Origin: Candidatus Zipacnadia bacterium
GTDB lineage: Bacteria > Armatimonadota > Zipacnadia > Zipacnadales > UBA5352
Length of the DNA stretch: 64,000 nt
Reading direction: 5' to 3'
Assembly (NCBI GenBank): GCA_029821735.1
Contig: JALGSU010000021.1
Location: forward strand, 166,333 to 230,332
Shown: piece after piece, positions 7,450 to 16,803 of the stretch
Position numbering within the stretch: position 1 is the stretch's first letter
Layout: each line of letters begins with the position of its first letter
Position numbers and translations under genes: made by a program
Notes under the pieces: model-generated
Database searches by the model: none
What the model saw: the letters and a program-made list of their open reading frames with translations, nothing else
Told to the model about the DNA's origin: nothing

Positions 7450-8928
7450 ATGCACCGCACGCTACGGTTGCTCGCGATCGTCGCGCTCGTTCTGCTGACG
7501 CTCACCTTTGCATCGGCCGACAAGATCACGCTGCTGCACTTCAACGATTTCCACGGCAACGTGGAGATCCCTGACGAGGGCAAGCTTGGGGGCATCGCCC
7601 GCATCGCGGCCGCCGCCCAGCAAGTCAGGGACGCCAACTCCGCGGCCGGCGTAGAGACGCTTACGCTCATCGCCGGCGACATCCTCCAGGGCACGCCCAT
7701 GTCCACGCTCTTTCACGGTGAGGCCGACTTCAAGTGCCTCAATATCATGCCGGTCGACGCCATGTGCCTTGGCAACCACGAATTCGACTACGGCATGCCC
7801 AATCTGCACCGCCTCATCGAGATCGCCGAGTTCCCGTTGCTGTCCGCCAACATCAGGCGCAAGCTCGATGACACACGCGTCTTCCCCGGTGTCGAGGTGC
7901 GCAGCTTTGGTGACGAGAAGGCCGTCATCATCGGACTGACCACTCCCGAGACCAATGTCACCACGATGCCCTCGAACGTGGCCAACATCACGTTTGAGGA
8001 CCCCATCGAGGTGGCGCAGACTCTCTGTGACCGCATCATGGGCGAGCGCGACCATCTCATCATTGCCCTCACACACATGGGCTTCGACGAGGACATCAAG
8101 CTCGCGCAGGCCGTCCCCGACCTCGACGTGATCGTCGGCGGCCACAGCCACACCTACCTCGAGCAGCCCCGGATGGTCGGCAATACCCTCGTGGTCTCGG
8201 CCGAAGCGTGGGGCAAATACCTCGGCCAACTCGACCTCGATGTCACTGACGGTAAGATCACCGACAGTGCCTGGAAGCTCATCTCCATGGACGAGAACAT
8301 CACCCCTCGCGAGGACGTTGCCGCCGTGGTCGCGTCCTACGTGGACAAGATGGGTGAGGCCCTGCAGCGCGTCGCGGGCGAGGCAGCAGTCGTCCTCGAC
8401 GGCGAGCGGGCCAACGTGCGCAGTGGCGAGACGAACCTCGGGAATATGATTACCGATGCGATGCGCCTCGTGTCCGGAGCGCCGATCGCCATGCAAAACG
8501 GGGGCGGCATCCGTGCCAGCATCGACGCCGGCCCGATCACGCTCGAGGAGATTCTGACGGTGCTGCCCTTCGGCAACGAGGTGGCGACCGTCGAGCTGAC
8601 CGGCGCGCAGATCATGGAAGTACTGGCGACCTCGGCCGCTCGCGAAAGGCCCGACGGTGGCTTCCTGCAGGTCTCCGGCCTCAAGGTCGTCATCAACGGC
8701 AACAAGCTCGAGTCCGTCACCATGGATGGCGCCCCGCTCGACCCCCGGAAGGTCTACCTCGTTGCCACCAACGCCTTCCTCATGGAGGGCGGCGACGGCT
8801 TCGAGACCTTCACGCACGGCAAGAACCCCTACTACGTGGGAACAAAACTCGACACCTCGGTCGTCTCATATCTGACCGAGCACGGGACCGTTGCTCCCGA
8901 AGTAGAGGGAAGGATCGTTATCAAGTGA
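7450..8928 (+). CDS. Secreted 5'-nucleotidase/2',3'-cyclic phosphodiesterase family protein
   Basis: The 492-residue protein carries a signal peptide (hydrophobic to about residue 24, ending ASA). The calcineurin-like metallophosphatase domain shows metal-ligand motifs LLHFNDFHGN, AGDILQG, GNHEFDYG and GGHSHTYL. The C-terminal 5'-nucleotidase domain shows NLGNMITDAM and QNGGGIRAS, which form the nucleotide pocket. UshA/YfkN-type enzymes release phosphate and nucleosides outside the cytoplasm. The start at 7450 follows a strong AGGAGG. Its TGA overlaps the GTG of the next gene (GTGA), so the two are translationally coupled. Confidence 0.93.
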   Translation: MHRTLRLLAIVALVLLTLTFASADKITLLHFNDFHGNVEIPDEGKLGGIARIAAAAQQVRDANSAAGVETLTLIAGDILQGTPMSTLFHGEADFKCLNIMPVDAMCLGNHEFDYGMPNLHRLIEIAEFPLLSANIRRKLDDTRVFPGVEVRSFGDEKAVIIGLTTPETNVTTMPSNVANITFEDPIEVAQTLCDRIMGERDHLIIALTHMGFDEDIKLAQAVPDLDVIVGGHSHTYLEQPRMVGNTLVVSAEAWGKYLGQLDLDVTDGKITDSAWKLISMDENITPREDVAAVVASYVDKMGEALQRVAGEAAVVLDGERANVRSGETNLGNMITDAMRLVSGAPIAMQNGGGIRASIDAGPITLEEILTVLPFGNEVATVELTGAQIMEVLATSAARERPDGGFLQVSGLKVVINGNKLESVTMDGAPLDPRKVYLVATNAFLMEGGDGFETFTHGKNPYYVGTKLDTSVVSYLTEHGTVAPEVEGRIVIK

Positions 8929-10466
8929 AGAACGCTGGCATCGTGTTTATACTGGCATCTCTCCTGGCAGGTTCGGCTGCTTTCGGGCAGACGAACCTGC
9001 CAGTCTCGGTTCAGGCGGCGATCACCGACCTGGCCGGCTTCATCAACGTTCAGCCCGACCAGATCACCGTCGTGCACTTGGCGGAAGTCACCTGGCCTGA
9101 CCCCTCGCTTGGCTGTCCGGAGCCTGGCAAAGCGTACGCGCAGGTGCTCGTGAAGGGCTACAAGGCCATTCTCGAATCCGTCGGGCGGCGCTTCGAGTAC
9201 CACACGGACATGACATCCCGTGCGGTGCGGGTCGCGCAGGCTGAAGTGACCCCGCCCACTGTGGCCATACCGGCGGTAGTGCCCGAGGTGGTAGGGAAAG
9301 CGATCGCCGATCTCAGCGCGAGGCTGCGCGTGGAAGCTTCCGAGATCAAGACAATCAGCTTCGAAGACCATCTCTGGCTGGACGGATCGCTGGGCCTGCC
9401 AGACCCGGGAATGGTCTACACTAAGGCTATCGTGTCCGGGTATCTGGTCATACTGGGAGCCGGCGATCGGCAGTACGCCTACCACTGCAGCGAGACCGCG
9501 GCGCTCCTCGCCGGGCTGCATATATCCGCCGACGCGAAGCCAAGCGTACTCGCTCTGAACCGCACCGAGTGCCTCGATGGCAACAACTTCTTCGAGCTGG
9601 TCCGCATTGACCCGGAAAGTGGCGCGTCAGAAGTCGTCTTCCCGGCGCTCAGCAGCTTCGCGGTCACCCCCGACGGCAAGAGCCTCGCGGTCATCGTGCG
9701 CACCTCGCGCTCGGGACACAGCCTGTTGCTGGTTGACGGGGAGGGCGCGAGCACTGAGATCGACAAGGCCTTCGAGTTCGGCCCAATCTCCTGGAGCCCG
9801 CTCGGAGACAAGCTCGCATACTGGAAGCGACCGACCATCATGGCGGGCATGACTTCGCTGGAGATCTACACTCCCGCCGTCCGCAGCCGCTACAGCATCA
9901 CGCCCAAGGCCGAGGGCGAGTGGCACTCCGGCCCGATGGCGTGGACGCTCGACGGCCTGCTCTTCAATGTGAATTTCGAGGGCCAGGGACCGCGAGCGCT
10001 CTTCTGGGACGGCACCGAAACCGCGGTTGTCGGCAAAGACTACACGGTGATGGGGTGGATCCCAAAGACGAAGTCGGTGCTGGTGAAGCAGGAGGCGCAG
10101 GACGGCTCGGTAACGCTCGGCGCGCTTCGCGTCCCGGGAGATGCGGAGATCGTCCCGCTGATGCAGGCCTCCAGCATCATCTCTGCAGCGGCCGTGGTGG
10201 GCCAGAACGCAATTCTGGCAATCGCCACTGGTGCCAACACGCCGTTGGCGCTGACCAGAGTCACATGGGGTGGCAGCGTCGCCGAACTGATGCCAGTGCC
10301 GGGCGAGGATTCGGGCTTCGTCACCGTCGGACCCGCCAGCCGCTTGGTTACGCTGGGATACGTCGGCCCTGAGGATTCAGTGGTGGAGGTCCTGCAGATG
10401 GGGGAGACGCTGACGCCTCTGACCAAGCTGGACGCCTGTCCGGTCGCTTGGCCGATCGTGAACTAA
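8925..10466 (+). CDS. Secreted protein with two WPDxSLG repeats and a beta-propeller-like C-terminal part
   Basis: The 513-residue protein starts at a GTG overlapping the preceding stop. A signal peptide (GIVFILASLLAGSAAFG) is followed by two related modules at about residues 27-95 and 118-192. The first has the motif WPDPSLGCPEPG then GYKAILES and YHTD. The second keeps LDGSLGLPDPG and YAYHCSE but has lost the cysteine. This small domain recurs in bacterial exported proteins of unknown role. Residues 205-513 contain repeated strand motifs (VTPDGKSLAVIV, SPLGDKLAYWK, TLDGLLFNV) like WD40/TolB-type propellers. The stop overlaps that of the convergent rsmI by 4 bp. Function unknown; coupling suggests a shared envelope location with the nucleotidase. 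Confidence 0.85.
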   Translation: MKNAGIVFILASLLAGSAAFGQTNLPVSVQAAITDLAGFINVQPDQITVVHLAEVTWPDPSLGCPEPGKAYAQVLVKGYKAILESVGRRFEYHTDMTSRAVRVAQAEVTPPTVAIPAVVPEVVGKAIADLSARLRVEASEIKTISFEDHLWLDGSLGLPDPGMVYTKAIVSGYLVILGAGDRQYAYHCSETAALLAGLHISADAKPSVLALNRTECLDGNNFFELVRIDPESGASEVVFPALSSFAVTPDGKSLAVIVRTSRSGHSLLLVDGEGASTEIDKAFEFGPISWSPLGDKLAYWKRPTIMAGMTSLEIYTPAVRSRYSITPKAEGEWHSGPMAWTLDGLLFNVNFEGQGPRALFWDGTETAVVGKDYTVMGWIPKTKSVLVKQEAQDGSVTLGALRVPGDAEIVPLMQASSIISAAAVVGQNAILAIATGANTPLALTRVTWGGSVAELMPVPGEDSGFVTVGPASRLVTLGYVGPEDSVVEVLQMGETLTPLTKLDACPVAWPIVN

Positions 10467-11338
10467 GCATCCCGAAGCTCAACCAACAGGTCATACAGGT
10501 CATTCCGGGCGCGGCCGGTGAGCATTGCTATGATGCCGGCCGCGTCCTTTGTATGTACGCCCGCATCCAGCAGCCGCTTCGCTGCTTCGCGCACGTCCTC
10601 GTCTGAAGCCGCGTCGGCCGCAGGCCCATCGCCCTCACCGGCCGGCAGTACCAGGACGAACTCACCACGCGACTCCTCTGCCTCGAAGTGCGCGGCGGCC
10701 TCGGCGGCGCTCCCTCGGATGATCTCCTCATAGAGCTTGGTCAACTCGCGGCAGATCACGATCTGCTGCTCGTCTCCGGCCACCTGCACCAAGTCGCGCA
10801 GGCACTCCACGATGCGGTGCGGCGTCTCGAAGAGCACGGTGGTGACCGGCGAGAGAGTCGCGCGTCGCAGGAAGTCCTGACGCTCCTGTGTTCGGCGGGG
10901 GGCGTAGCCGAGGAACTCGAACTGTTGGGCGGGCAGGCCCGAGACGCTCAGCGCGGTGGTAACCGAGTCCGGCCCCGGCACGGCGATCACTCGCGCCCCT
11001 GCCGCGACGGCCTCCCTGACCAGTTCGTATCCCGGGTCCGAGATGCAGGGCATGCCCGCGTCGGTGATCAGGGCCATACTTGTGCCCTGCGCCAGCCGTC
11101 CGACCAGCCGTGCGCGTTTATCGGGCACGGTGTCGCCGTGGTAGCTCTCGATCGGCGCGCTTACGCCCAGCGCCGACAGCAGCTTGCTCCCCCGCCGCGT
11201 GTCCTCGGCAAGCACCAGGTCCACCTCGCCGAGCACGCGCGCGGCGCGCCCCGTGATGTCCTCGAGGTTCCCGATGGGGGTGGCCACAACGTAAAGGACG
11301 CCAGCGGCTTCGCTGACGTCCTGGTGATTGTCACTCAT
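10463..11338 (-). CDS. rsmI: 16S rRNA (cytidine-1402-2'-O)-methyltransferase
   Basis: This is an SAM-dependent tetrapyrrole-methylase-fold enzyme that methylates C1402 in the 16S rRNA decoding centre. Signatures are VVATPIGNLEDIT at the N-terminus, LAEDTRRG, TDAGMPCISDPGYELV, the central VPGPDSVTTAL and FETPHRI. The length of 291 residues is normal for the family. It sits 22 bp downstream of nadE on the same strand, the last gene of the thiC-to-rsmI unit, and converges on the propeller gene with overlapping stop codons. Confidence 0.96.
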   Translation of the reverse strand: MSDNHQDVSEAAGVLYVVATPIGNLEDITGRAARVLGEVDLVLAEDTRRGSKLLSALGVSAPIESYHGDTVPDKRARLVGRLAQGTSMALITDAGMPCISDPGYELVREAVAAGARVIAVPGPDSVTTALSVSGLPAQQFEFLGYAPRRTQERQDFLRRATLSPVTTVLFETPHRIVECLRDLVQVAGDEQQIVICRELTKLYEEIIRGSAAEAAAHFEAEESRGEFVLVLPAGEGDGPAADAASDEDVREAAKRLLDAGVHTKDAAGIIAMLTGRARNDLYDLLVELRDA

Positions 11339-11360
11339 TTCCGCCCGCCTCCTGGCGGTA

Positions 11361-12146
11361 TTACTTCCTCAGATCGCGCACCGATGGCGCTGGCGGCATG
11401 CGGCGCTTGAACTCACTCGCCCTCAGGCGCGCCACGACGGCTCCCACCAGCTCCGGCGCAAACCCCTCGGCCTCAATCTCCTCGGCAGTGAGGCCATCGT
11501 CCACCGTCCGCGTAAGCACCTGATCGGCGTCCGCGTAGGTAAAGCCCAGTTCGCCCTCATCGGTCTGCCCCGCCCACAGGTCGGCGGTGGGGGGCTTGCT
11601 GATGATCTGCTCGGGCACGCCCAGATGCCGCGCCAGCGACCGCACCTGCGTCTTATACAGGTCGCCGATCGGGTTGAAGGCGCAGGCCATGTCGCCCCAC
11701 ATCGTGGTGTAACCAAGCAGCGCCTCGGTCAAGTTGCCGGTGCCCACGACCAGCGCCTCGCAGCGCTCGGACTGGTCGTAGAGAACCGCCATGCGCTGGC
11801 GCGCCATCATGTTCGCCCGGCGCAGCGGTTCAGCACCGGGGAATGACGCGAAATACGCGTCCACCATCGGCGTGATCTCGATGATCTCATGCCCGCAGCC
11901 CAGGTCCGCAACGGCGGCCTGCGCATCGCCCAGCGACGCTGGGCTGGAGGTCGCGTAGGGCATCATGAACGCCGTCAGGTTCTCAGCCCCGAGCGCTCGC
12001 GCGGCCAGGTAAGCTGAGACCGCTGAGTCGATGCCCCCCGACATTCCGAGGACAGCGCGAGTGCGTCCCGCGCCCTGCATCTGCCCGCCGATGAAGGCGG
12101 CGATGCGGTCGGTTACTGCAGCCCAGTCAAGCTCAAAGCGGTCCAT
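11361..12146 (-). CDS. nadE: NAD+ synthase
   Basis: The enzyme amidates nicotinic acid adenine dinucleotide with ATP. The 261-residue protein has the PP-loop ATP motif LGMSGGIDSAVSA, the downstream GTGNLTEALLGYTT motif, and the C-terminal KPPTADLW and DEGELGF segments of NadE. It lacks the nitrilase glutaminase domain, so it would use free ammonia or a separate amidotransferase. I chose the ATG at 12146 (MDRFELDW) because it aligns with the family start; an upstream in-frame ATG at 12227 would overlap the foldase gene. It lies 11 bp after that gene. Confidence 0.95.
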   Translation of the reverse strand: MDRFELDWAAVTDRIAAFIGGQMQGAGRTRAVLGMSGGIDSAVSAYLAARALGAENLTAFMMPYATSSPASLGDAQAAVADLGCGHEIIEITPMVDAYFASFPGAEPLRRANMMARQRMAVLYDQSERCEALVVGTGNLTEALLGYTTMWGDMACAFNPIGDLYKTQVRSLARHLGVPEQIISKPPTADLWAGQTDEGELGFTYADADQVLTRTVDDGLTAEEIEAEGFAPELVGAVVARLRASEFKRRMPPAPSVRDLRK

Positions 12147-12157
12147 TGCGCACCGCC

Positions 12158-13801
12158 TCAGTTGATGACGCCGGGGCTGCCCATCGCGTTGTTCTGCTGC
12201 ATCTGTTCGCTGAAGTCGTCGATCCACTGCTGTTCCTTGGTCGACTCCTCCGCCACACCCATCTCCTCAAAGAGCCGCTGCAGCTCCATATGCACGAAGT
12301 AATTCTGGTAGTCAAAGCCCTGCGCCCAGTCCGAAGCCGACTTCAGGTGGTCAACGGCCTCTTCGTTGCGATCGGCTTCCTTGAGCATCTTGCCCAGCTG
12401 TAGACGGATCTGCGGCGACTGGGCTGCCTGGTTCGACTCCGCGAGCTCCATCATGATCTCGATGGCCGGGTCCCTCTGGCCACCCCGGTCCATCAGCATC
12501 GCCAGTTCATAGCGCGCGCTGGTGCTGTCCGGGTCGGCTTCCATGGCCGCCGCGAGGAGTTCCGCCGCCGCCGACGCCGCGCCCGTCGGGTCCTCGTTCA
12601 GAAGTTCATAGGCCTTGAGTTCGGGGTCGATAATCTCGATGTCGGCCGCTTTGCGCAGGTCTTCTTCGTAACTTGCCCACGCCTGGCTCTTGAGCTTGCT
12701 CGTGACTTCCTCGGTGTATTGCGCCTTGTTCTCCTCGAAGTCTTCGGGCAGTTGCTCGCGCGTCTCTTCGACCTTGATGATGTGGATGCCAAACGAGCTC
12801 TCGACCGGCTCACTCACTTCGCCGGGCTTGAGCGTGAAAGCAACGTCCGAGAACTCCTTGATCATGCGATCGCGTGTGAACCAGTCCAGGTCCCCGCCGT
12901 TCATGGCGCTGCCCGGATCGTGCGAACGCTCCGTGGCCAGGGCGGCGAAGTCGGCGCCCTCATCGATCTGCTTCTTGAGATCAATGGCCATCTCGCGGGC
13001 CTTCTGCTTGGCCTGCTCCTCGGTCATGACCGGGGCCGCGGGGGCCTCGGTCTCCCCGCCCTCTCCGTCGGTCGCGGCGGCGGCGTCGGCTTCAGCCTGC
13101 GCCTCCTCGAGGATCTTGTCGGCAGAAACCAGGATGTGGCGCGCCCGCACTTCGCGGTAGCTGTCCTTGACCTCGGCCTCGGACACCTGCACCTGTCCCT
13201 CGATGCCCTCTTGCAGCTTCTCGAAGGTGATCTGCTCGCGCATGGCACTGTCGTTGGGCATGCGGTCAGAACTGCGCAGTTCGCGCTTGAGTTCGTCCAG
13301 CGATATGTTGCGCTGCTTGAGGACCTTGTGCAGCAACGCCTGGTCGCTGTACTGAGTCTCGATCATCTGATCGACGAACTCGTCCTTCTTCGCCGATATC
13401 TCCGCCCCGCTGACCTTGATGCCCTCGGCCCGTGCCGCGGCTGTCTTCAGTTGCAGGTCAATCAGTGAGTTGAGCACATCGGACTTGAGGTAGCGCATGC
13501 GGGTGACGTCGGACTGCTGCTGCATCCGCTCCGCGTAATAGAGCCGGCCCTCGTACTGCATGCGTGCGATAGGCCGCCCGTCCACCGTGGCCACTAGCTT
13601 TGTGACCTTGCGACCAGTCGCCTGCTGCTCGGGACCGCCGGTGTCTCCACCGGGCCCGTACATATAGTACGTGCCTGCAAGGAAGATGATAACGATGATC
13701 CAGAAGACGATGCCCATGAACGAGCCCATCTCGTAGGTCTTGCCGAAGAGTCTCAGCTTGATCTGCTTGCGGACCTTCTTGCGAAGCTTAACGATTGACA
13801 T
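12158..13801 (-). CDS. Membrane-anchored parvulin-type peptidyl-prolyl isomerase (SurA/PrsA-like) with TPR tail
   Basis: The 547-residue protein has a basic N-terminus and one membrane anchor at about residues 27-48 (GIVFWIIVIIFLAGTYY). A SurA-N-like helical region follows, then a parvulin domain around 213-375 with RARHILVS, FAALATERSHDPGSAMNGGDL and FGIHIIKVE. A low-complexity acidic insert (EGGETEAPAAPV) splits the parvulin domain after its first strand. Residues 425-540 look like TPR helices (ELAMLMDRGGQRDPA). The protein should fold exported proteins outside the membrane, which fits the many secreted hydrolases here. It is co-directional with nadE and the glycosyltransferase. Confidence 0.9.
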   Translation of the reverse strand: MSIVKLRKKVRKQIKLRLFGKTYEMGSFMGIVFWIIVIIFLAGTYYMYGPGGDTGGPEQQATGRKVTKLVATVDGRPIARMQYEGRLYYAERMQQQSDVTRMRYLKSDVLNSLIDLQLKTAAARAEGIKVSGAEISAKKDEFVDQMIETQYSDQALLHKVLKQRNISLDELKRELRSSDRMPNDSAMREQITFEKLQEGIEGQVQVSEAEVKDSYREVRARHILVSADKILEEAQAEADAAAATDGEGGETEAPAAPVMTEEQAKQKAREMAIDLKKQIDEGADFAALATERSHDPGSAMNGGDLDWFTRDRMIKEFSDVAFTLKPGEVSEPVESSFGIHIIKVEETREQLPEDFEENKAQYTEEVTSKLKSQAWASYEEDLRKAADIEIIDPELKAYELLNEDPTGAASAAAELLAAAMEADPDSTSARYELAMLMDRGGQRDPAIEIMMELAESNQAAQSPQIRLQLGKMLKEADRNEEAVDHLKSASDWAQGFDYQNYFVHMELQRLFEEMGVAEESTKEQQWIDDFSEQMQQNNAMGSPGVIN

Positions 13802-13870
13802 CTGGCGTTGGTCTCCTCACTGCGCGCGGCCCCAAAAGGGATGCTGGTAGTAGTGCGCGCGAGCAGCCGG

Positions 13871-14977
13871 CTATGGGCTGCTCTGGTGCTCCTCCAACTT
13901 GCGCTCGACATACTCGCCGAGTTTGCGCCTGAACTCATCTATGCTGAATCTGAGCGCCTGTTCGCGACAGGCTTCCTGGCTGAAAGACTCTCGCTCGAAG
14001 CGCTTCACCGCGTCGATCAGTGATGCGGGCTCTTGGCGGTCGAAGAACAGGCCCGTCTGGCCATCCACCACTGTCTCCAGCGCCCCGCCTGCACGGTACG
14101 CGATCACTGGCCGACCGCACGCCTCTGCCTCCAGCGGCGCGATGCCGAAGTCTTCTTCCTGCGGCATGATGAACGCGCGGCAACGAGCGTAGTAGTTGAC
14201 TATCTCCTCGTCCGAGACCTTCCCCACCAGCTTCACGTTTGGGCTCGCCTGCTTGCGCAGATACTCCAGTTCAGGCCCATCGCCCACCACGACAAGCGGC
14301 AGACCCAGTTGGTTGAAGGCCTCCACCGCGACATCTGCCCGTTTGTAGGGGTTGAGCGTGCACACCGCCAGGAAGTAGTCGCCGTCTTCGCCGCCGGGCG
14401 CGAACTTCTCCGTGTCCGCAGGCGGGTGGATGACATCTGCCTCGCGGCCCCATGCCTCCCGGATGCGCTGCTGGGTCGTCAGCGAGTTGCAGACCATATG
14501 CTGGGGTCGCATCGCCGTCCGTGCGTCCCAGTCGCGCAGTGGTGGGATGGTCGCCCGCACTGCGGCCTTCACCAGCGGATTGGCCCGCAGTGTGCTGATG
14601 TACTCGTCCGCCCAGAACCACAGGAAACGCGCCGGGCTGTGCACGTATGAGACGTGCAGCGCGCCCTCGCGCTGGGGTGCGCTCTTGGACCAGCCGCAAC
14701 TGGAACTGAGCACCAGATCATACTCGCTCAGGTCCATGTAGTCGATACCGACGGGCATCATGAAGTAGAGCTTCTTGTATAGCGACAGCGCCCCGGGGAT
14801 GTCCTGCAGCAGCGAGGTGCGGATGTCCCACTCGCGCAGACGCGCCTCCATCTTGTCCGGGTCATACAGCAGTGTGTGCACGGGAGCGTCCGGATACATG
14901 TCGTGCAGCACGTCAACCACGCGCTCGGCGCCCCGGATGCCCTGCACGAGGTAGTCGTGCACGAGCGCCATCTTCAT
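13871..14977 (-). CDS. GT4-family glycosyltransferase
   Basis: The 368-residue protein has the GT-B architecture. The N-terminus KMALVHDYLVQGIRGAERVV is typical of GT4 enzymes, the middle linker reads VIHPPADTEKF, and the C-terminal nucleotide-sugar site EEDFGIAPLEAEACGRPV carries the EX7E motif near residues 284-298. It probably transfers a sugar from a nucleotide donor in cell-surface polysaccharide or glycolipid synthesis; donor and acceptor are unknown. Its ATG overlaps the thiC stop as TGATG, so it is translationally coupled to thiC. Confidence 0.92.
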   Translation of the reverse strand: MKMALVHDYLVQGIRGAERVVDVLHDMYPDAPVHTLLYDPDKMEARLREWDIRTSLLQDIPGALSLYKKLYFMMPVGIDYMDLSEYDLVLSSSCGWSKSAPQREGALHVSYVHSPARFLWFWADEYISTLRANPLVKAAVRATIPPLRDWDARTAMRPQHMVCNSLTTQQRIREAWGREADVIHPPADTEKFAPGGEDGDYFLAVCTLNPYKRADVAVEAFNQLGLPLVVVGDGPELEYLRKQASPNVKLVGKVSDEEIVNYYARCRAFIMPQEEDFGIAPLEAEACGRPVIAYRAGGALETVVDGQTGLFFDRQEPASLIDAVKRFERESFSQEACREQALRFSIDEFRRKLGEYVERKLEEHQSSP

Positions 14978-16266
14978 CAGGCGTTGTCCTCAGTCGGTTC
15001 GCCATCGACCAGCCGGTTGGCCCGCACCGAGCAGAACCTCCCGCACATCGAGCAGGCCTTGTCATCAGCGGTGGGGCGGTCGCCGCGCGTCAGGCGCACT
15101 CGGCCCGGGTCCATCGCCAGATGCTCCATGGCCTCCCAGTCCAGCTCACGGCGCGCTCGCGACATCTTGTCATCCCACTCGCGTGCGCCCGGCACGCCTT
15201 TGACCATGTCCGCCGCGTGGGCCGCTATGCGCGAGGCGATCGTGCCCTCGATCACATCGGGCACGGAGGGCAGACCAAGGTGCTCAGCGGGCGTCACGTA
15301 ACACAAGTAGTCAGCGCCGGCGGCAGCGCAGATGGCCCCGCCGATCGCGCCGGTGATATGGTCATAGCCAGGCGCCACGTCGGTCACCAGCGGCCCCAGC
15401 ACATAGAACGGGGCGTCGTGACAGAGGCGCTTCTGGATGACCACGTTGGCCTCGATCTGGTCCAGCGGCACGTGTCCGGGGCCCTCCACGAAAGCCTGCA
15501 CACCGGCCGCGCGAGCCCGCAAAACCAGTTCGCCGAGCACACGCGTTTCGCTCACCTGTCCGGCGTCGGTGGCGTCAGCAGTAGCGCCTGGCCGGAGGCC
15601 GTCGCCCAGGCTGATCGCCACGTTGTGTTCCTTGAGGATGGCCAGCAGGTCGTCGTATCGCTCGTAGAGCGGGTTCTCCGCGTTGTTCTGCGTGATCCAC
15701 GCCGCCAGCATGCTGCCGCCTCGGCTAACGATCCCGCCCAGCCTCGGGCTGGAGCGCAGTGCGGCGACAGTCTGGCGCGTCACCCCGCAGTGGATGGTCA
15801 TGAAGTCCACGCCGTCCTGCGCCTGCCGCTCAATGACGTCCAGAAGCAGTTCGCCGGGCATCTTCATCGTGTCGCCGTAGCGTTCTTCGGCTTCGATGAT
15901 TGCCTGGTAAACCGGCACGATACCCAGCAGCACCGGGCATTCCTGCCGGATGCGCCGGCGGATCGCGTCGATGTCGCCGCCGGTGCTCAGATCCATGACT
16001 GTGTCAGCGCCCACGGCGACCGCAGCGCGCAGCTTCTTCAATTCCTCTTCGACATCCGGGTAATCCGGCGAGGTGCCCAGGTTCGCGTTGACCTTGACCC
16101 GAAGCCCCTTGCCGATACCCAACGGCTGCACGGTCCCGTCGCCCATGACCACCACGGTGCCAGCGTCGACTCGCGCCTTCAGTTCATCCAGGTCCACGCG
16201 CTCATCACGCGCAACCTGAGCCAGGACCTCCGCCGCCACCTGAAAAGCGGGCTTATCAACGGCCAT
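14977..16266 (-). CDS. thiC: Phosphomethylpyrimidine synthase, short form
   Basis: ThiC is a radical-SAM enzyme that rearranges aminoimidazole ribotide to HMP-phosphate in thiamin synthesis. Family segments include [50 protein letters not shown] and [14 protein letters not shown]. The C-terminal cluster motif is CSMCGRFC (CX2CX3C), one residue shorter than the CX2CX4C of E. coli-type ThiC. The protein is about 429 residues and lacks the long N-terminal extension, as in archaeal and anaerobe forms. I chose the ATG at 16266 because GGAG precedes it by 9 nt; starts at 16281 and 16290 are in frame. No other thi gene is present. Confidence 0.95.
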   Translation of the reverse strand: MAVDKPAFQVAAEVLAQVARDERVDLDELKARVDAGTVVVMGDGTVQPLGIGKGLRVKVNANLGTSPDYPDVEEELKKLRAAVAVGADTVMDLSTGGDIDAIRRRIRQECPVLLGIVPVYQAIIEAEERYGDTMKMPGELLLDVIERQAQDGVDFMTIHCGVTRQTVAALRSSPRLGGIVSRGGSMLAAWITQNNAENPLYERYDDLLAILKEHNVAISLGDGLRPGATADATDAGQVSETRVLGELVLRARAAGVQAFVEGPGHVPLDQIEANVVIQKRLCHDAPFYVLGPLVTDVAPGYDHITGAIGGAICAAAGADYLCYVTPAEHLGLPSVPDVIEGTIASRIAAHAADMVKGVPGAREWDDKMSRARRELDWEAMEHLAMDPGRVRLTRGDRPTADDKACSMCGRFCSVRANRLVDGEPTEDNA

Positions 16267-16304
16267 CGAAATCGTCTCCATCCGACCCACGAAAGTGCGA
16301 AAAG

Positions 16305-16366
16305 CCCGGGCACGGTCACCCGGGGGTTATCAGGTATTATACACCACCCCCCCCGGCAAGCGCAAA
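16305..16366 (-). promoter_or_regulatory. thiC promoter and leader hairpin
   Basis: The minus strand carries a perfect TATAAT (plus 16336-16341). A weak TTTGCG sits at plus 16361-16366, with 19 bp between. Just downstream the leader folds into CCCGGG-8 nt-CCCGGG (plus 16305-16324) followed by CTTTTCG, an attenuator-like arrangement. I looked for the conserved TPP-riboswitch boxes expected before thiC and did not find them. Confidence 0.45.
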
Positions 16367-16518
16367 CCCCGGACCACGTGATCCGGGCATGCCCGCGAGT
16401 GAACCAGACACGCTGGGTTGCGGGTTATTGCCGCCACTGAGAGGAGATGGGGGCAAGCGCGGGTAATATGTGCTCAGGGGGGACACTGAGCGTTCACACG
16501 GAGGTGCACTTCGCGACC

Positions 16519-16803
16519 ATGGAAGCCATCGGTGCACTCATAGGGCTGCTGTCATTCGGTGCGTTCGGTGTACTCTGGTTGCTCATGTTCGCCTTCATCA
16601 TCGCGGTGATGGTGCTGTGGGTGTGGATGCTGGTCGACGTCGGCCGTCGCCAGTTCACCGACGACAACACTCGCCTGATGTGGGTGTTGATCATCGTTCT
16701 TGCTGGCTGGATCGGTGCCATCATCTACTACTTCGTCGGGCGCAAGCAGGGATACATGCCGGTAACCGAGGCATCGCCTCCCCAGCCGCCTGCCGTTCAG
16801 TAG
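16519..16803 (+). CDS. Small PLDc_N-type two-helix membrane protein
   Basis: The 94-residue protein has two or three hydrophobic segments (residues 3-35 and 57-78) with the conserved pattern WVWMLVDVGRRQF and IGAIIYYFVGRK. This matches the phospholipase-D-nuclease N-terminal (PLDc_N) domain, which usually occurs as a free-standing membrane protein of unknown role. The ATG at 16519 was preferred, with GGAGGTG upstream although spaced 12 nt; longer in-frame starts add a non-conserved N-terminus. Its 3' end overlaps the convergent UroD-like gene by 7 bp. Confidence 0.75.
   Translation: MEAIGALIGLLSFGAFGVLWLLMFAFIIAVMVLWVWMLVDVGRRQFTDDNTRLMWVLIIVLAGWIGAIIYYFVGRKQGYMPVTEASPPQPPAVQ

Noticed and set aside
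7462-8817. 451-residue minus-strand ORF opposite the 5'-nucleotidase
   Set aside because: Its composition is an antisense artefact, while the sense strand carries full metallophosphatase motifs.
14872-16440. 522-residue plus-strand ORF opposite thiC
   Set aside because: It is the antisense of two well-supported genes, rich in His, Arg and Ala with no domain; a GC-rich shadow frame.
16267-16440. TPP riboswitch before thiC
   Set aside because: The conserved CTGAGA and ACC-type aptamer boxes could not be found on the minus strand.
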